From: Fluviispira vulneris
GTDB lineage: Bacteria; Bdellovibrionota_B; Oligoflexia; Silvanigrellales; Silvanigrellaceae
NCBI RefSeq assembly: GCF_014281055.1
Contig: NZ_JACRSE010000001.1
Coordinates: forward strand, 496,001-560,000
Length of the DNA: 64,000 nucleotides
Direction: 5' to 3'
The position numbers and the translations under genes are program-made. The notes beneath the pieces are model-generated. The model did not search any database. It worked only from the letters and a program-made list of their open reading frames with translations, and was not told the DNA's origin. Below are positions 55,422 to 64,000 of the stretch, one piece after another (the first letter of the stretch is position 1; each line of letters opens with the position of its first letter).

Positions 55422-56441
55422 TTACCTTAGCAGAGTCTCCACTCGTGAACGGATTCCCGATGAAAGCCGCACGCCCATATGTGAAACGGTGTCAGCTGCC
55501 AAAACTGTAGCAATTTGGCCAGCTTGCTCGAGTGTTAGCCCTTTACAAAGACCAAACATAAAACCACCCGCAAACATATCCCCTGCACCAGTAGTATCGG
55601 CAACTTCTACTTTTAGTGCAGGAATAAATGTTAAATTTCCATCATGGGCAATATATGCTCCTTTTTCCCCATCCTTTACTATTGCAAGCTGAATGGTTTT
55701 AGCGAGTTCGAGCGCTGCTTTATCTGGACTCAAACCGACGAGCATTTTAGCTTCTTCTGCATTCAAAAAGACAAGATGGGTTTTTTCGAGCAAACTCAAA
55801 ATTGCTTTCTGACCATGACGAGCAATCACAAAGGGATCAGCAACATCAAAAGCAACTTTAACATTATTATTCAAAGCGTGATCGATCGCTGAGTGAAGGG
55901 CGTCAATTTGATTTTGTGTATCGAGCATATAGCCTGTGGTAAAGAAAATCTTTGTGTTCGCAATATCATCATAAGGGACGTGATTTACAGTATAGCTACG
56001 GCACGCACCTAGATAAGTATTGAGGGTACGCTCACTGTCTGGCGTAACAACAACAAGACAAGTTCCCGTGTGAACATTCTCGACAACCGTCAAACGATTG
56101 AGAATTCCGAGTTCATTCATGCGACTCGCAAATGCTTTGCCGTAAGAGTCATTGCCCACAGAACTGCTATAACTCGTTTTTGCACCTAAAACTGCCAATC
56201 CACGAATTGCATTGGATGCACTTCCACCCAATTCAATTTCAGGCTTTGCATTGCCTAAGTTTTTCAAGACATTTTTTTGCGTGTCTTCATCAACAAGCTG
56301 CATAACTCCTTTGGTCATACCAAAGGATTTTAGGTCAGAATCATTAGCTCTCACAAGCATATCTATAAGAGCATTTTCAATTGCGACCACATCATATCGA
56401 TGATTAAATTGTTCTATTGAAAAAAAAGAGTTCTGAAGCAT
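55422..56441 (-). CDS. PfkB-family sugar/nucleoside kinase
   Basis: The 339-aa kinase has the PfkB N-terminal ELGGSASNAIRGLAVLGAKT block and the C-terminal signature DTTGAGDMFAGGF (GAGD at 285-288, catalytic Asp288). The closest type by motif is the ribokinase/adenosine-kinase group (cd01168-like), but the substrate is uncertain. It would phosphorylate a sugar or nucleoside with ATP in the cytoplasm. AGGA precedes the ATG at 56441. It is in the same direction as the YkuD gene 31 bases downstream and may share its transcript. Confidence 0.88.
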   Translation of the reverse strand: MLQNSFFSIEQFNHRYDVVAIENALIDMLVRANDSDLKSFGMTKGVMQLVDEDTQKNVLKNLGNAKPEIELGGSASNAIRGLAVLGAKTSYSSSVGNDSYGKAFASRMNELGILNRLTVVENVHTGTCLVVVTPDSERTLNTYLGACRSYTVNHVPYDDIANTKIFFTTGYMLDTQNQIDALHSAIDHALNNNVKVAFDVADPFVIARHGQKAILSLLEKTHLVFLNAEEAKMLVGLSPDKAALELAKTIQLAIVKDGEKGAYIAHDGNLTFIPALKVEVADTTGAGDMFAGGFMFGLCKGLTLEQAGQIATVLAADTVSHMGVRLSSGIRSRVETLLR

Positions 56442-56509
56442 ATCTTATAAATCCTATGTCTTTGCTAAATAGCAGAATTAAGTAACACCAAAGGGTCATA
56501 TGAAATCTT

Positions 56510-57493
56510 TTACTGAGTTGTAAAGGGGCCAAAAATTTTAAAATCAACTCCACCCAATAAATCTCTTACTACAACCACCCCCCCCACAGAAGTTCCAGCT
56601 GTGGTTTCTGGATTCCAAGTCGTGGTTGAAGCCGTATCGAGATCGAGTGAGCCACTGCTCACATACCACTGAATACGGGTCGACGCTTGAAAAAGTGAAC
56701 TATTTGCATCACGACCTGTTGGAACACTTGGAATAGTTACGGGCGCAGAGATTGTATTGTCAGAGTTTGCATTGATGGTGCTGTTAGCAATAGGAGAAAG
56801 CGTGCCGAATTGGCTTGGATTGTTGGTAACGGCGAGGCCATTTTGTATAGAATCTCTTTTAGCTTGACTCGTTACAGCTTCAACGTCGGTTGATGACCAG
56901 AAAGCATCCCCTTTCGTAGGCAAAAAGTAAAATGTATAAAAACCTTTATCCGAGCTTACGCCTGAGGTGGCTGTGTAGTTGATCATAAAAGCGGGAATAT
57001 CTTTGACTTGAGTAACATTGGCTTGCAAATTTCCAACTGTCAGAGCTGCGCAATTCAGTGGGTAAGTAAAAACTGTTAGTCTAAAGGGTGAAGTTAAGAC
57101 GTTAGTCGTTGTTGTCGGTGTTGATGAACCTCCCGTAAAAACTGCAGACAAGGAAAGACTTGTGCCCGAAATTCCGTTTGGTAACCCTCTTCCCCCTCCC
57201 CCCTTCGCTAAATAGTAAAAACCAATGGGCGCTATTTTGAGACTGTCTATTGTCATGGTTGGGGTTTCATTTGTAGGAGAAATCACGACAAAATATAAAT
57301 CTGTTGCTGTGCAGCCTGGGCGATTGGGCATTTGCTGCGTACTTGTTTGCGAAGTTGTTCCCGTAAAGGGAGCGGTTGACTGCATGAGAACCGCCACCAC
57401 GCGCACTTGGTTTATGGTGTAATAAGTTGAGTCAGGTTTCTTACAACTGCTAATGAAAAGTATGATAAAAAATATAGAAAGAAATCTTATCAT
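56510..57493 (-). CDS. Putative surface lipoprotein, partner of the TonB receptor
   Basis: From ATG 57493 (GAGGTG upstream) the 327-aa product has a lipobox signal peptide ending in LFISSC. The mature part is Thr/Ser/Pro-rich with beta-like stretches (TDLYFVVISPTNETPTMTID, AFMINYTATSGVSSDKGFYT). A Gly-rich YYLAKGGGGRGLPNGISG region is notable. I recognise no family. An earlier ATG at 57508 lies within the ribosome site and is less likely. It follows the TonB-dependent receptor after 62 bases in the same direction, so it probably belongs to the same system, like other receptor/lipoprotein pairs. Confidence 0.6.
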   Translation of the reverse strand: MIRFLSIFFIILFISSCKKPDSTYYTINQVRVVAVLMQSTAPFTGTTSQTSTQQMPNRPGCTATDLYFVVISPTNETPTMTIDSLKIAPIGFYYLAKGGGGRGLPNGISGTSLSLSAVFTGGSSTPTTTTNVLTSPFRLTVFTYPLNCAALTVGNLQANVTQVKDIPAFMINYTATSGVSSDKGFYTFYFLPTKGDAFWSSTDVEAVTSQAKRDSIQNGLAVTNNPSQFGTLSPIANSTINANSDNTISAPVTIPSVPTGRDANSSLFQASTRIQWYVSSGSLDLDTASTTTWNPETTAGTSVGGVVVVRDLLGGVDFKIFGPFTTQ

Positions 57494-57555
57494 TGTTAGA
57501 CACCTCATTTACTGAATACTCTCTTAACATTTGCTATAAAATTCTTTCTTAATTC

Positions 57556-60030
57556 TTAAAATTTAGCAATTACACCTATAGATGGCAGAATAGGCAATCC
57601 TGAAACATAGACTTGTTTTGAGTAATCTCGATTATAACCATTGTAAGCCACGTTGCTGCGATTGAATATATTTAAAATATCTAGATAAGAAGTCAGAGTC
57701 CAATCCGGAAAGAGAAAATCATATTCAGTTCTAAAATCTACTTGAAAAGTATAAGGCAGGCGTGCATCATTTTTACTGATTAAATAGGTATTCCCATCAC
57801 TCGCAGGTGAATATTTCCCAGTATTCTGATCATAAGTACCACCAGGAATCGTTGAATAAGGCGTGCCTGAAATAAATTGAACACGTGTCCCTGCGTTCCA
57901 ACGGCTGGTTATTTTTTGACCATAGACCAAGTTGATAGAGTGCGTTCTATCATAATTTGAATACCGCCAGATACCGCTACCCGGATCTCTTTCTTTTGCT
58001 TCGCTGATACCATAGCTCAACCAACCAAACCAGATGCCAGAAGCCTTTTTCTTAAGAAAGAATTCTAAGCCCTGAGCTTGTAACTCGATACTATTTTCAT
58101 ATTTATTGGCTGTATTCATAACTGCTGGACCGACCAATGAATGACTCGATTTCACCCAACCTTGTACATCCATTGAGAAATCATTCCAAAACTTAGCTTC
58201 ATATCCAAGCACATACTGTGTGCTGCGTTCGAGGGAAAGATTTGTATTGCCATAGCCTTCGGCAATGTATTGAGGTTGTGGGTATTGACTGTAATAGCCT
58301 CCCCCTGCTTTCAATGTGTGGCCATCCATAAACTCATAGCGCACACCAATGCGGGGATCGATGGCAAACTCATTTCTATGCGAGCCGATAATCATATTTA
58401 AACCTGGATTTATAATAAATTTTTTGAAGGGAGAAAAGGTGATATCAACAAAAGCATCTCCATAAAAACTGTCTACTTTTAATGTCTGTTGCACAGTAGG
58501 AGCTAACTCTGGATCAAATGATGGTGTAAAACCACCACCTGGAATTTGAATGGCATCTATCGTCACTTCATAATGCTGATATTTAGGGCGAACTCCTACA
58601 GTAAAGGAAAAGCTTTCATGTACCTTCTTTTCTAAAATAAAACCGAGTGCATAATACTGACTCGCAATATCAATACTATTTCCAAAAATCGATTGATTTA
58701 AGACATAATAACGTTGTTGTGCAGTGAAACGAAAACCTAAACCATTGCCTAAATTAAAGCTGTACCTTAAGCCTGTTGTTTCCATATAGTTTTCAAAACT
58801 AAAACTGTTTTGTCCAGAAGCTGTTGTGCTATTTCCTATCGGCGCAGCAAGTGAAGCAGAGTCATCAGCTCCTAATAAATACAACTGCCAAGTGCCGCGC
58901 GAATGATTGCCATTTAATATCAATTGATAATCAGTTGCTTGAGGAATCGCTATAAAACTTGTATTATTTGATAATTTTGCTATAAGAGGCTTATATAACT
59001 CTAAATAAGTTCTGCGAAATCCTACTCGATAACCAATTGCGTCATTAGGGTTGTCTGTCGCTTTATTTATGATATCTCTGTTGTCATTCGATTGACTTTG
59101 TCCAGCTTTATTTTCACTCCCGTTACTTTGATCATTTTTATTCAGCTTATTTTCACTCCCGTTACTTTGATCATTTTGTGCGACTTTCATTTCAGAATAA
59201 ACATTTTCGATTTTTCCTGAATTATTAATTTCTTCATTGCCAAACATATTTCCTTCTAAGAATATTCCGCTTTGGAGCAGTCCCACTTCTATTTCACCGG
59301 AAAGTCTGCTTGGTACATTGCCGAAGCTTCGTAATTGTATAACCCCACCAATTGAGTCCGAGTAAAAAGCGCTGAATGCTCCTGGATAAAAATCCATTGA
59401 TTCAATCATTCGAGTCGGAACTATGGTTTGCACCCCACCAAAATGGAAAACAAAAGGTAACAATAAATCATCGTAATAATAGGAGTTGTCCCCGGGTGCT
59501 CCCCCGCGCACAACGAGGTCAGCACTGCCAGGGTTTGCGGGGAGAACGGAAGGCAGAGTTTGAAGGGCTTTCACTGCATCGCCGCCGGTACCAGCAACAT
59601 GCGCCATTTCTTCCTGATCAAAAGTGTTTTGTGAAATTTCATTTTTGCGCCGAGCACGAATAATTCCTGTTCCACCATATTCTGCTGAAGGTTCAAGCAT
59701 ATAAGGAGACGACATTTTTAATTGCCCATTTTCAATAGGAACTTGCAGATCTTGAAAGTTTTCTGCACGTATAATAAGTCCTTTACAATTCTTTGGCACC
59801 TTAATAGAAAAAAATCCTTTTTTATCTGTGCGAACAAAATTCAATTTATTATCTGAATTTATAATAAGCGCATTTTCAATTGGTGATAAATTACCGAGTG
59901 GGCGCACTTGTCCTGTGAGAATGATATCATGAGCACTGCTTTCTTTTTCAGAATTTCTATTTTGTGAAAATACATTAAAATGATTTATGGTTATGAGCAT
60001 AGCTATGATTAAAAACCAATATTTTTTCAT
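57556..60030 (-). CDS. TonB-dependent outer-membrane receptor with carboxypeptidase-regulatory-like domain
   Basis: The 824-aa protein has a signal peptide (to about FSQ), a carboxypeptidase-regulatory-like beta domain (about 36-100; TGQVRPLGNLSPIENALI), a plug (about 150-245; GDAVKALQTLPSV, LVVRGGAPGDNSYYYDD) and a beta-barrel ending in Phe. It should import a large ligand across the outer membrane using TonB energy; the ligand is unknown. A 39-base tandem duplication (59109-59177) adds two NDQSNGSENK copies in an Asn/Gln/Ser-rich loop near residue 290. ExbB, ExbD and TonB are not in the window. The downstream lipoprotein is probably co-expressed. Confidence 0.92.
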   Translation of the reverse strand: MKKYWFLIIAMLITINHFNVFSQNRNSEKESSAHDIILTGQVRPLGNLSPIENALIINSDNKLNFVRTDKKGFFSIKVPKNCKGLIIRAENFQDLQVPIENGQLKMSSPYMLEPSAEYGGTGIIRARRKNEISQNTFDQEEMAHVAGTGGDAVKALQTLPSVLPANPGSADLVVRGGAPGDNSYYYDDLLLPFVFHFGGVQTIVPTRMIESMDFYPGAFSAFYSDSIGGVIQLRSFGNVPSRLSGEIEVGLLQSGIFLEGNMFGNEEINNSGKIENVYSEMKVAQNDQSNGSENKLNKNDQSNGSENKAGQSQSNDNRDIINKATDNPNDAIGYRVGFRRTYLELYKPLIAKLSNNTSFIAIPQATDYQLILNGNHSRGTWQLYLLGADDSASLAAPIGNSTTASGQNSFSFENYMETTGLRYSFNLGNGLGFRFTAQQRYYVLNQSIFGNSIDIASQYYALGFILEKKVHESFSFTVGVRPKYQHYEVTIDAIQIPGGGFTPSFDPELAPTVQQTLKVDSFYGDAFVDITFSPFKKFIINPGLNMIIGSHRNEFAIDPRIGVRYEFMDGHTLKAGGGYYSQYPQPQYIAEGYGNTNLSLERSTQYVLGYEAKFWNDFSMDVQGWVKSSHSLVGPAVMNTANKYENSIELQAQGLEFFLKKKASGIWFGWLSYGISEAKERDPGSGIWRYSNYDRTHSINLVYGQKITSRWNAGTRVQFISGTPYSTIPGGTYDQNTGKYSPASDGNTYLISKNDARLPYTFQVDFRTEYDFLFPDWTLTSYLDILNIFNRSNVAYNGYNRDYSKQVYVSGLPILPSIGVIAKF
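59109..59177 (-). repeat. 39-base tandem duplication inside the TonB receptor gene
   Basis: Two identical 30-base copies (59109-59138 and 59148-59177) at a 39-base period encode NDQSNGSENK twice, in frame, in an extracellular-type loop of the barrel. This looks like a recent in-frame expansion by slippage or unequal exchange. Confidence 0.85.
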
Positions 60031-60128
60031 AGAACTCTTCTCTTTGTGCTTGTTACAAAAATGATGTTTATATTAGCACGAATTTTTTTTTTTAAAGAAT
60101 TCTTGTGGAAAATTTTTATAGGCTCTTT

Positions 60129-60512
60129 TTAATTTAATATAATTAATTTCCTAGCAAATAATATTCCTAGAAATGTAAGAATAATTCCTACAAAAGGACT
60201 TAAAAAAAGATAGGAAAATGCATAACTCAATTTCCCTTCTTCCAATAACTTTACAGCTTCTAAGGTATATGAGGAAAAAGTTGTAAATCCACCTAAGAAA
60301 CCGACCATAATTCCCAACCTTAGCTCATGGGAAATCTGGAGTTTTTCTACCCCTAAGACATAGATAAAACCGATTAAAAATGAACCAATCACATTGATTA
60401 AAAATGTACTCATAGGAAAAGGTGATGAAAATATTTTATTTATTAAATAACCAGAGAAATATCGACAAAAAACCCCTAGCATACCCAAAACACCAATATA
60501 AAAAAAACTCAC
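60129..60512 (-). CDS. crcB: Fluoride channel CrcB/Fluc
   Basis: The 127-aa protein has the Fluc signature GGFTTFSSYTLE and the pore Asn in STFLINVIGSFLIG, with four membrane helices. Two such subunits assemble antiparallel as an anion channel that exports fluoride. The frame is open to TTG 60548, but GGAGG five bases before GTG 60512 and the typical family length support this start. I find no fluoride (crcB) riboswitch pattern upstream. Confidence 0.94.
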   Translation of the reverse strand: MSFFYIGVLGMLGVFCRYFSGYLINKIFSSPFPMSTFLINVIGSFLIGFIYVLGVEKLQISHELRLGIMVGFLGGFTTFSSYTLEAVKLLEEGKLSYAFSYLFLSPFVGIILTFLGILFARKLIILN

Positions 60513-60716
60513 ATCCACCTCCACGTAAAATGATAAATTTTTAAGCAAATATCAGATCAAATCAGTGCCAATTCCATGTAGATTTTAATTTTAGCAATTT
60601 ACAAATAAGATAGGAGAGAATAAAAAACTTTAATCCTGCAGATCTTATTTTGTAGGGTATCTTTATTGGATTTTAACAAAATCCACAAACTAATAAACTA
60701 AGGTAAAATCACATTT

Positions 60717-62363
60717 ATGCGACTCCCTGCAAAAGACTTTTTCTTAAAAAAAAACTTAGAACAAGAATTCCAGTTTAGAAGCAAATGGTTTATCGGCTCA
60801 ATCCTTATTTTCTTATGCTTTAGACTTTATTGGATTGCGTATTTTCCTATGGGCAATGATGAGGTTTATTATTGGGATTGGTCACGCAACATACAGCTAA
60901 GTTATCTCGATGCTCCTCCTTTTGTTGCTTGGATTTCCTATCTCGGTTCACTCATGTTTTCTGGGTCATTGGGTGCACGCTTTCTTTTACCTATCATTCA
61001 TGTTTTTTCAACATTATTTTTAGTTTTATCTGGGCAAAAGTATGCAGAATTAACAGCAAAAAAATTTAACAATGAATCTGCTCTCACCCTCGTAATTTTA
61101 ACACAACTTATTCCTGTATTTAACTTAGAAGGTATTTTTCTTTTACCAGATGCATCTTTATTACTTGGTATTTCAGGAGCGCTTTATTTTTTACTAAGTT
61201 CATTTAATACTAAAGTAAATTCATTAAAATATAAATTCCCAATCAAGAATGCATTTCTTTTTGGTCTATTTTTAGGAATTTCTGCATTATCCAAATACCA
61301 TGCTCTGCCAATTGCAATTGGTTTTTTTCTAGCTGCTGCCTATATTAAACTTAAAATAAATAAAACTTTTGATTTCACCTTTTGGTGTGTAGCAATTGTT
61401 GTCTCGATCTGTGTAGCAAGCCCAGTCTTTATCTGGAATTATCAAAATAATTTTGCTTCATTTCACTTTCAAAGCCAACATGGCTTTGCTGATTTCTCGT
61501 TAAGTTATAAAAATTTCTTTCGCTTTATTTTGGGCACAATCTTTTATTTGTTACCTTGGTTTTTTGTTCTTTTTTTAGCTTTTATTATTAAAAGTTTTAA
61601 GGAACGCATTCAGAATAACTCATTTTATATGATAAGCACTCTACCGTTTCTTATATTGCTCGGCATTATTTCCTATTCTGCACTTGGCAAAGATGCCCTG
61701 CCCCACTGGACAATGCCTGGTTTTTATCTGCTCATTCCATGTGTTGCCCTCAACTGGCAACCTTTTACAGGAGCAAAAGCCCGCAGATGGAAAGTATATA
61801 TTTCTATCTCACTTTTTCTATCCACAGTGTTACCAACACTTTTCAGTATCAAAGAATTTAACAATTTTCTCATAAAATCTTTTGTGTACTTTACTGGCAA
61901 TGCCGATCCTCTGACTCAAGCTTTTTTATGGCAAAATCTGCAAACAGAGCTCAGAAATCAACTCAATATTAAAATCAAAACCCAAGCGTATCCTAAACTT
62001 CCACAAATGGATTCGTGTGCAAATGGTTATAAAATAGCTTCGCTTAGATGGTACTGGACTGCTCAGATGGCTTTTCATTTTAACGAACAACCCAAAATAT
62101 ATAATTTTGATTTCACAAGCTCTTCATTTTACACATGGCGAGACGATCTTACTCAATTAGCTGGTTGTAAATTTATTGTGCTCGGAAGTTTAAGTCATTA
62201 TAATGAAAAGAAAATTGAGCAGGTGATGAAGATAGAATATTTAGAAAACTTTTATTTGTCACCTTTTGACGATACGAAAATAGTCTTGATTAAAGGAACA
62301 ATGAAAAATAAAGAAATTCTTCAAGAGGTTTATGAAAAAAGCAAAAATGAAATCAATTTTTAA
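60717..62363 (+). CDS. GT39/ArnT-type membrane glycosyltransferase
   Basis: The 548-aa protein has about 11-12 membrane helices and the PMT_2/ArnT opening block NDEVYYWDWSRNIQLSYLDA followed by PPFVAWI, where the acidic residues and the YxDxPP-type motif are typical of lipid-linked-sugar transferases. A conserved loop ALSKYHALP follows. It likely moves a sugar from a polyprenyl-phosphate donor to a cell-envelope acceptor such as lipid A or a protein. AAGGT precedes the ATG at 60717. No lipid A or polyprenyl genes are adjacent, so the acceptor is unknown. Confidence 0.88.
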   Translation: MRLPAKDFFLKKNLEQEFQFRSKWFIGSILIFLCFRLYWIAYFPMGNDEVYYWDWSRNIQLSYLDAPPFVAWISYLGSLMFSGSLGARFLLPIIHVFSTLFLVLSGQKYAELTAKKFNNESALTLVILTQLIPVFNLEGIFLLPDASLLLGISGALYFLLSSFNTKVNSLKYKFPIKNAFLFGLFLGISALSKYHALPIAIGFFLAAAYIKLKINKTFDFTFWCVAIVVSICVASPVFIWNYQNNFASFHFQSQHGFADFSLSYKNFFRFILGTIFYLLPWFFVLFLAFIIKSFKERIQNNSFYMISTLPFLILLGIISYSALGKDALPHWTMPGFYLLIPCVALNWQPFTGAKARRWKVYISISLFLSTVLPTLFSIKEFNNFLIKSFVYFTGNADPLTQAFLWQNLQTELRNQLNIKIKTQAYPKLPQMDSCANGYKIASLRWYWTAQMAFHFNEQPKIYNFDFTSSSFYTWRDDLTQLAGCKFIVLGSLSHYNEKKIEQVMKIEYLENFYLSPFDDTKIVLIKGTMKNKEILQEVYEKSKNEINF

Positions 62364-62364
62364 C

Positions 62365-62769
62365 TCAATTAAATGATTTTAAAATTTGCAGAACATCATG
62401 CAGAGCACAGCGTACTATTTCAATTTCCCATGTGTGTCCTTTAGCGAATCTTTCTAAGTTTTCTATCCAAGCAATTATGGACCGAGTGACATCTTTGATA
62501 GAATGTCCTTCTTTAATATCGAGATCATCATCGGACATATGCTCTAAATAAGACTTCCAAGATGACTTAGGTGAGTCGAGCATATTGACGAGACGATTCA
62601 ATCTTTTTGTTTGATCTTGACCTTCCCAATCTCCACTGACTTGAAACGGATACCAATCGAGTTCATGGCGATGGAGCCACAAATGTGCACCGTTACTTAA
62701 AGCAATTCTCCTGAAATCATCGGGCAAAGCATTTTGAAAACCGTCAGGTCTTTTCCAGATTACATGCAT
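62365..62769 (-). CDS. Hypothetical protein
   Basis: From the ATG at 62769, with AGAGGT eight bases upstream, the product is a 134-aa soluble protein starting MHVIWKRPDGFQNALPDDFR. It is rich in Trp, His, Asp and Glu and ends in helical segments (IIAWIENLERFAKGHTWEIE). Longer in-frame starts up to 62862 would add a hydrophobic stretch without a ribosome site. I do not recognise a family. It lies convergent with the glycosyltransferase gene, with one base between the two stops. Confidence 0.6.
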   Translation of the reverse strand: MHVIWKRPDGFQNALPDDFRRIALSNGAHLWLHRHELDWYPFQVSGDWEGQDQTKRLNRLVNMLDSPKSSWKSYLEHMSDDDLDIKEGHSIKDVTRSIIAWIENLERFAKGHTWEIEIVRCALHDVLQILKSFN

Positions 62770-62960
62770 GTTTTGAAACCTCTCGAGCACAAAAAAATAA
62801 TTCAACACACCGCGCAGGCATGTCATAACGAGTGATAATACAAGGACATATGAAATACTCAAGTCATAACTTAGCTAAAAACACATGCACACTCAAAATA
62901 GAAATACGTGACAATTCTTGAGTGTTATGTATTAATATAACCATTAAAGAGAGTCTTTTT

Positions 62961-63254
62961 ATGACTCTCCTCGAACTACAAGAAATAAGGGGTCTTAAAT
63001 TGCCTGTCGTTAAGATTTATACCACAACTGTTTGCCCATACTGCAATGCTGCTAAAAGTTTATTTAAAAGCTTAGGCGTAAATTACGAAGAAATCAATTT
63101 GGACAATGATCCCGATTTAAGAGCTAAGCTCTCAAAAGAAAATAATGGCTGGCGTACAGTTCCTATGATCTTTATCGGCGATAAATTTATAGGTGGTTTC
63201 GACGATACCAATAAACTTTATAAAAGTGGCGAGCTTTCTAAATTATTAAGCTAA
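62961..63254 (+). CDS. grxC: Glutaredoxin (GrxC type)
   Basis: The 97-aa protein has the dithiol active site TTVCPYCNAAK near residue 24, the TVPMIFIGDKFIGGFDD block with its cis-Pro, and a C-terminal LYKSGELSKLL helix. It reduces disulfides and glutathione mixed disulfides in the cytoplasm. AAGAGAG lies six bases before the ATG at 62961, whereas an in-frame ATG at 62922 has no such site. It is followed after 39 bases by the LptE-like gene. Confidence 0.93.
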   Translation: MTLLELQEIRGLKLPVVKIYTTTVCPYCNAAKSLFKSLGVNYEEINLDNDPDLRAKLSKENNGWRTVPMIFIGDKFIGGFDDTNKLYKSGELSKLLS

Positions 63255-63293
63255 ATTAGATTTATTTAGCAGAATGTGGCTGTAGAGTATCTC

Positions 63294-63992
63294 ATGCACA
63301 TAATCTTTATTCTATTATTGGCTTTTGCATTAAATGGTTGTGTGATTGGTTTTGCCAATATGCACAACCATGTTCCAGAAGAATATGCAAAAGTTTATAT
63401 TCCAGCTGCAAATGACTTTTCTATTTACGGTGGCAATTCCTCCCGTTTGTCTTTTGCCATTCGCAGCAAATTATCTGAACGGACGGATTTCGTTTTTAGC
63501 AAACTCGAAGATGCCCGTTGGGCTTTACAAGTAAATATTCTCGATCGCATTCAAAGCATCACAGCTGTTGATTCCTGTAAAAATCCATCCACACCAAATG
63601 TGGCAAGCGGTGCTTATTCCTGTTCAAAAATTCATCCCGAAAGCCTCAATCCCACAACCAATCTCCCCTTTGACTTTAACAAGCCGACTGTTTCTCCTTC
63701 TACCGAACAGCTATCACTTGTCGTTGAAGTCAAAGCTATCGATCTCAATACCGGCAATATAATGTGGGCAAAACGCTACTCTGCCAGTAATATCTCACCA
63801 GCTGTTTTTAACGAAATTGGTGATACTGATGGTAGAACCTTAAATTATATGCAGCAGTCACCTGACTTACATGCCCTTCGGTATCAGGAGGCCGTTGACA
63901 ATGCTGTAAAAGCCTTTTCCAACGCTATTGCCAATGATGTGCAAGAAACTATCTTCAAATCTATGCAACAAAAAAACACAATTTCAAATTAA
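63294..63992 (+). CDS. LptE-like lipoprotein (putative LPS-assembly component)
   Basis: The 232-aa product has a signal peptide with lipobox ALNGC and a mature part with the LptE-like arrangement: an AKVYIPAANDFSIYG strand, SFAIRSKLSERTDFVFSKLE, an ARWALQVNILDRI strand and LVVEVKAIDLNTGNIMWAKR. LptE plugs the LptD barrel in the outer membrane. The match is by pattern only. The frame opens at GTG 63276; the ATG at 63294 begins the signal peptide but has only a weak ribosome site. It ends 8 bases before the window edge. Confidence 0.6.
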   Translation: MHIIFILLLAFALNGCVIGFANMHNHVPEEYAKVYIPAANDFSIYGGNSSRLSFAIRSKLSERTDFVFSKLEDARWALQVNILDRIQSITAVDSCKNPSTPNVASGAYSCSKIHPESLNPTTNLPFDFNKPTVSPSTEQLSLVVEVKAIDLNTGNIMWAKRYSASNISPAVFNEIGDTDGRTLNYMQQSPDLHALRYQEAVDNAVKAFSNAIANDVQETIFKSMQQKNTISN

Positions 63993-64000
63993 ATTTCCTA

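Noticed and set aside
60513-60716. Fluoride riboswitch upstream of crcB
   Set aside because: The conserved crcB-motif pairing pattern was not found.
1-64000. Mobile elements, CRISPR arrays, toxin-antitoxin or phage-defence islands
   Set aside because: No transposase, integrase, regular spaced repeats or known defence domains were seen; codon use and gene types look chromosomal throughout.

Overview
The window is AT-rich, densely packed Gram-negative chromosome carrying only chromosomal-type genes. I see no rRNA or tRNA gene, IS element, integrase, CRISPR array or prophage block. An outer membrane is shown by a TonB-dependent receptor, a FadL-like porin pseudogene, an LptE-like lipoprotein and many lipoprotein signal peptides. 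The gene mix suggests a Bdellovibrionota/Oligoflexia-like bacterium, possibly Silvanigrellales: many secreted and cytosolic peptidases, a CheV-type protein flanked by cyclic-nucleotide-binding-fold proteins, an orphan FliG homologue, delta-60 repeats and low GC. This placement is inference, because no marker gene was compared with a database. Start codons are often TTG or GTG behind clear GGAG/GAGG ribosome binding sites, and several starts below were chosen on that basis.

Layout. 1-9.7 kb: 3' part of a secreted subtilase, FmdB-like zinc ribbon, M14-type deacylase, acetoacetyl-CoA synthetase with a hotdog thioesterase, a degenerate FliG homologue, a CobW/G3E GTPase and a beta-propeller-like lipoprotein. 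9.9-21.8 kb: SOUL protein, EcsC protein, aquaglyceroporin, ruvAB, a solute-binding protein, lepA overlapping an MFS exporter gene, an unrecognised 327-aa protein, and a PotD-like protein with a membrane-anchored phosphoesterase. 22-26.6 kb: a four-S1-domain protein, ribosomal protein S1 (with terminators between and after the two), SppA and YggT. 26.8-29.9 kb: a three-gene cassette of cNMP-fold protein, CheV and paralogous cNMP-fold protein. 30-35 kb: trypsin-like lipoprotein and a pstSCAB operon without phoU. 35-43 kb: Dph6-like ATPase, oligoendopeptidase, NMT1/THI5-like binding protein, and an amino-acid ABC transporter (ATPase plus binding-protein/permease fusion) followed by a leucyl aminopeptidase. 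43-46 kb: a FadL-like gene with an in-frame TAA, a delta-60 repeat lipoprotein and a small unknown gene. 46-54 kb: gltX, an M16 peptidase and a histidine-kinase-like protein lacking its phosphoacceptor His, convergent with a DEDDh exonuclease and an unusual ketosynthase. 54-64 kb: YkuD transpeptidase, PfkB kinase, TonB receptor with a lipoprotein partner, CrcB, GT39-type glycosyltransferase, glutaredoxin and an LptE-like lipoprotein.

How the genes fit together. Extracellular and periplasmic proteases (subtilase, trypsin-like, M16), cytosolic peptidases (M3, M17) and amino-acid uptake point to protein scavenging. Acetoacetyl-CoA synthetase and the thioesterase point to ketone-body or storage-polymer metabolism. 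The most unusual parts are the cNMP-fold/CheV/cNMP-fold cassette, the orphan FliG-like protein and the pseudo-histidine kinase, all signalling or motility relatives that have lost canonical catalytic or ligand residues.
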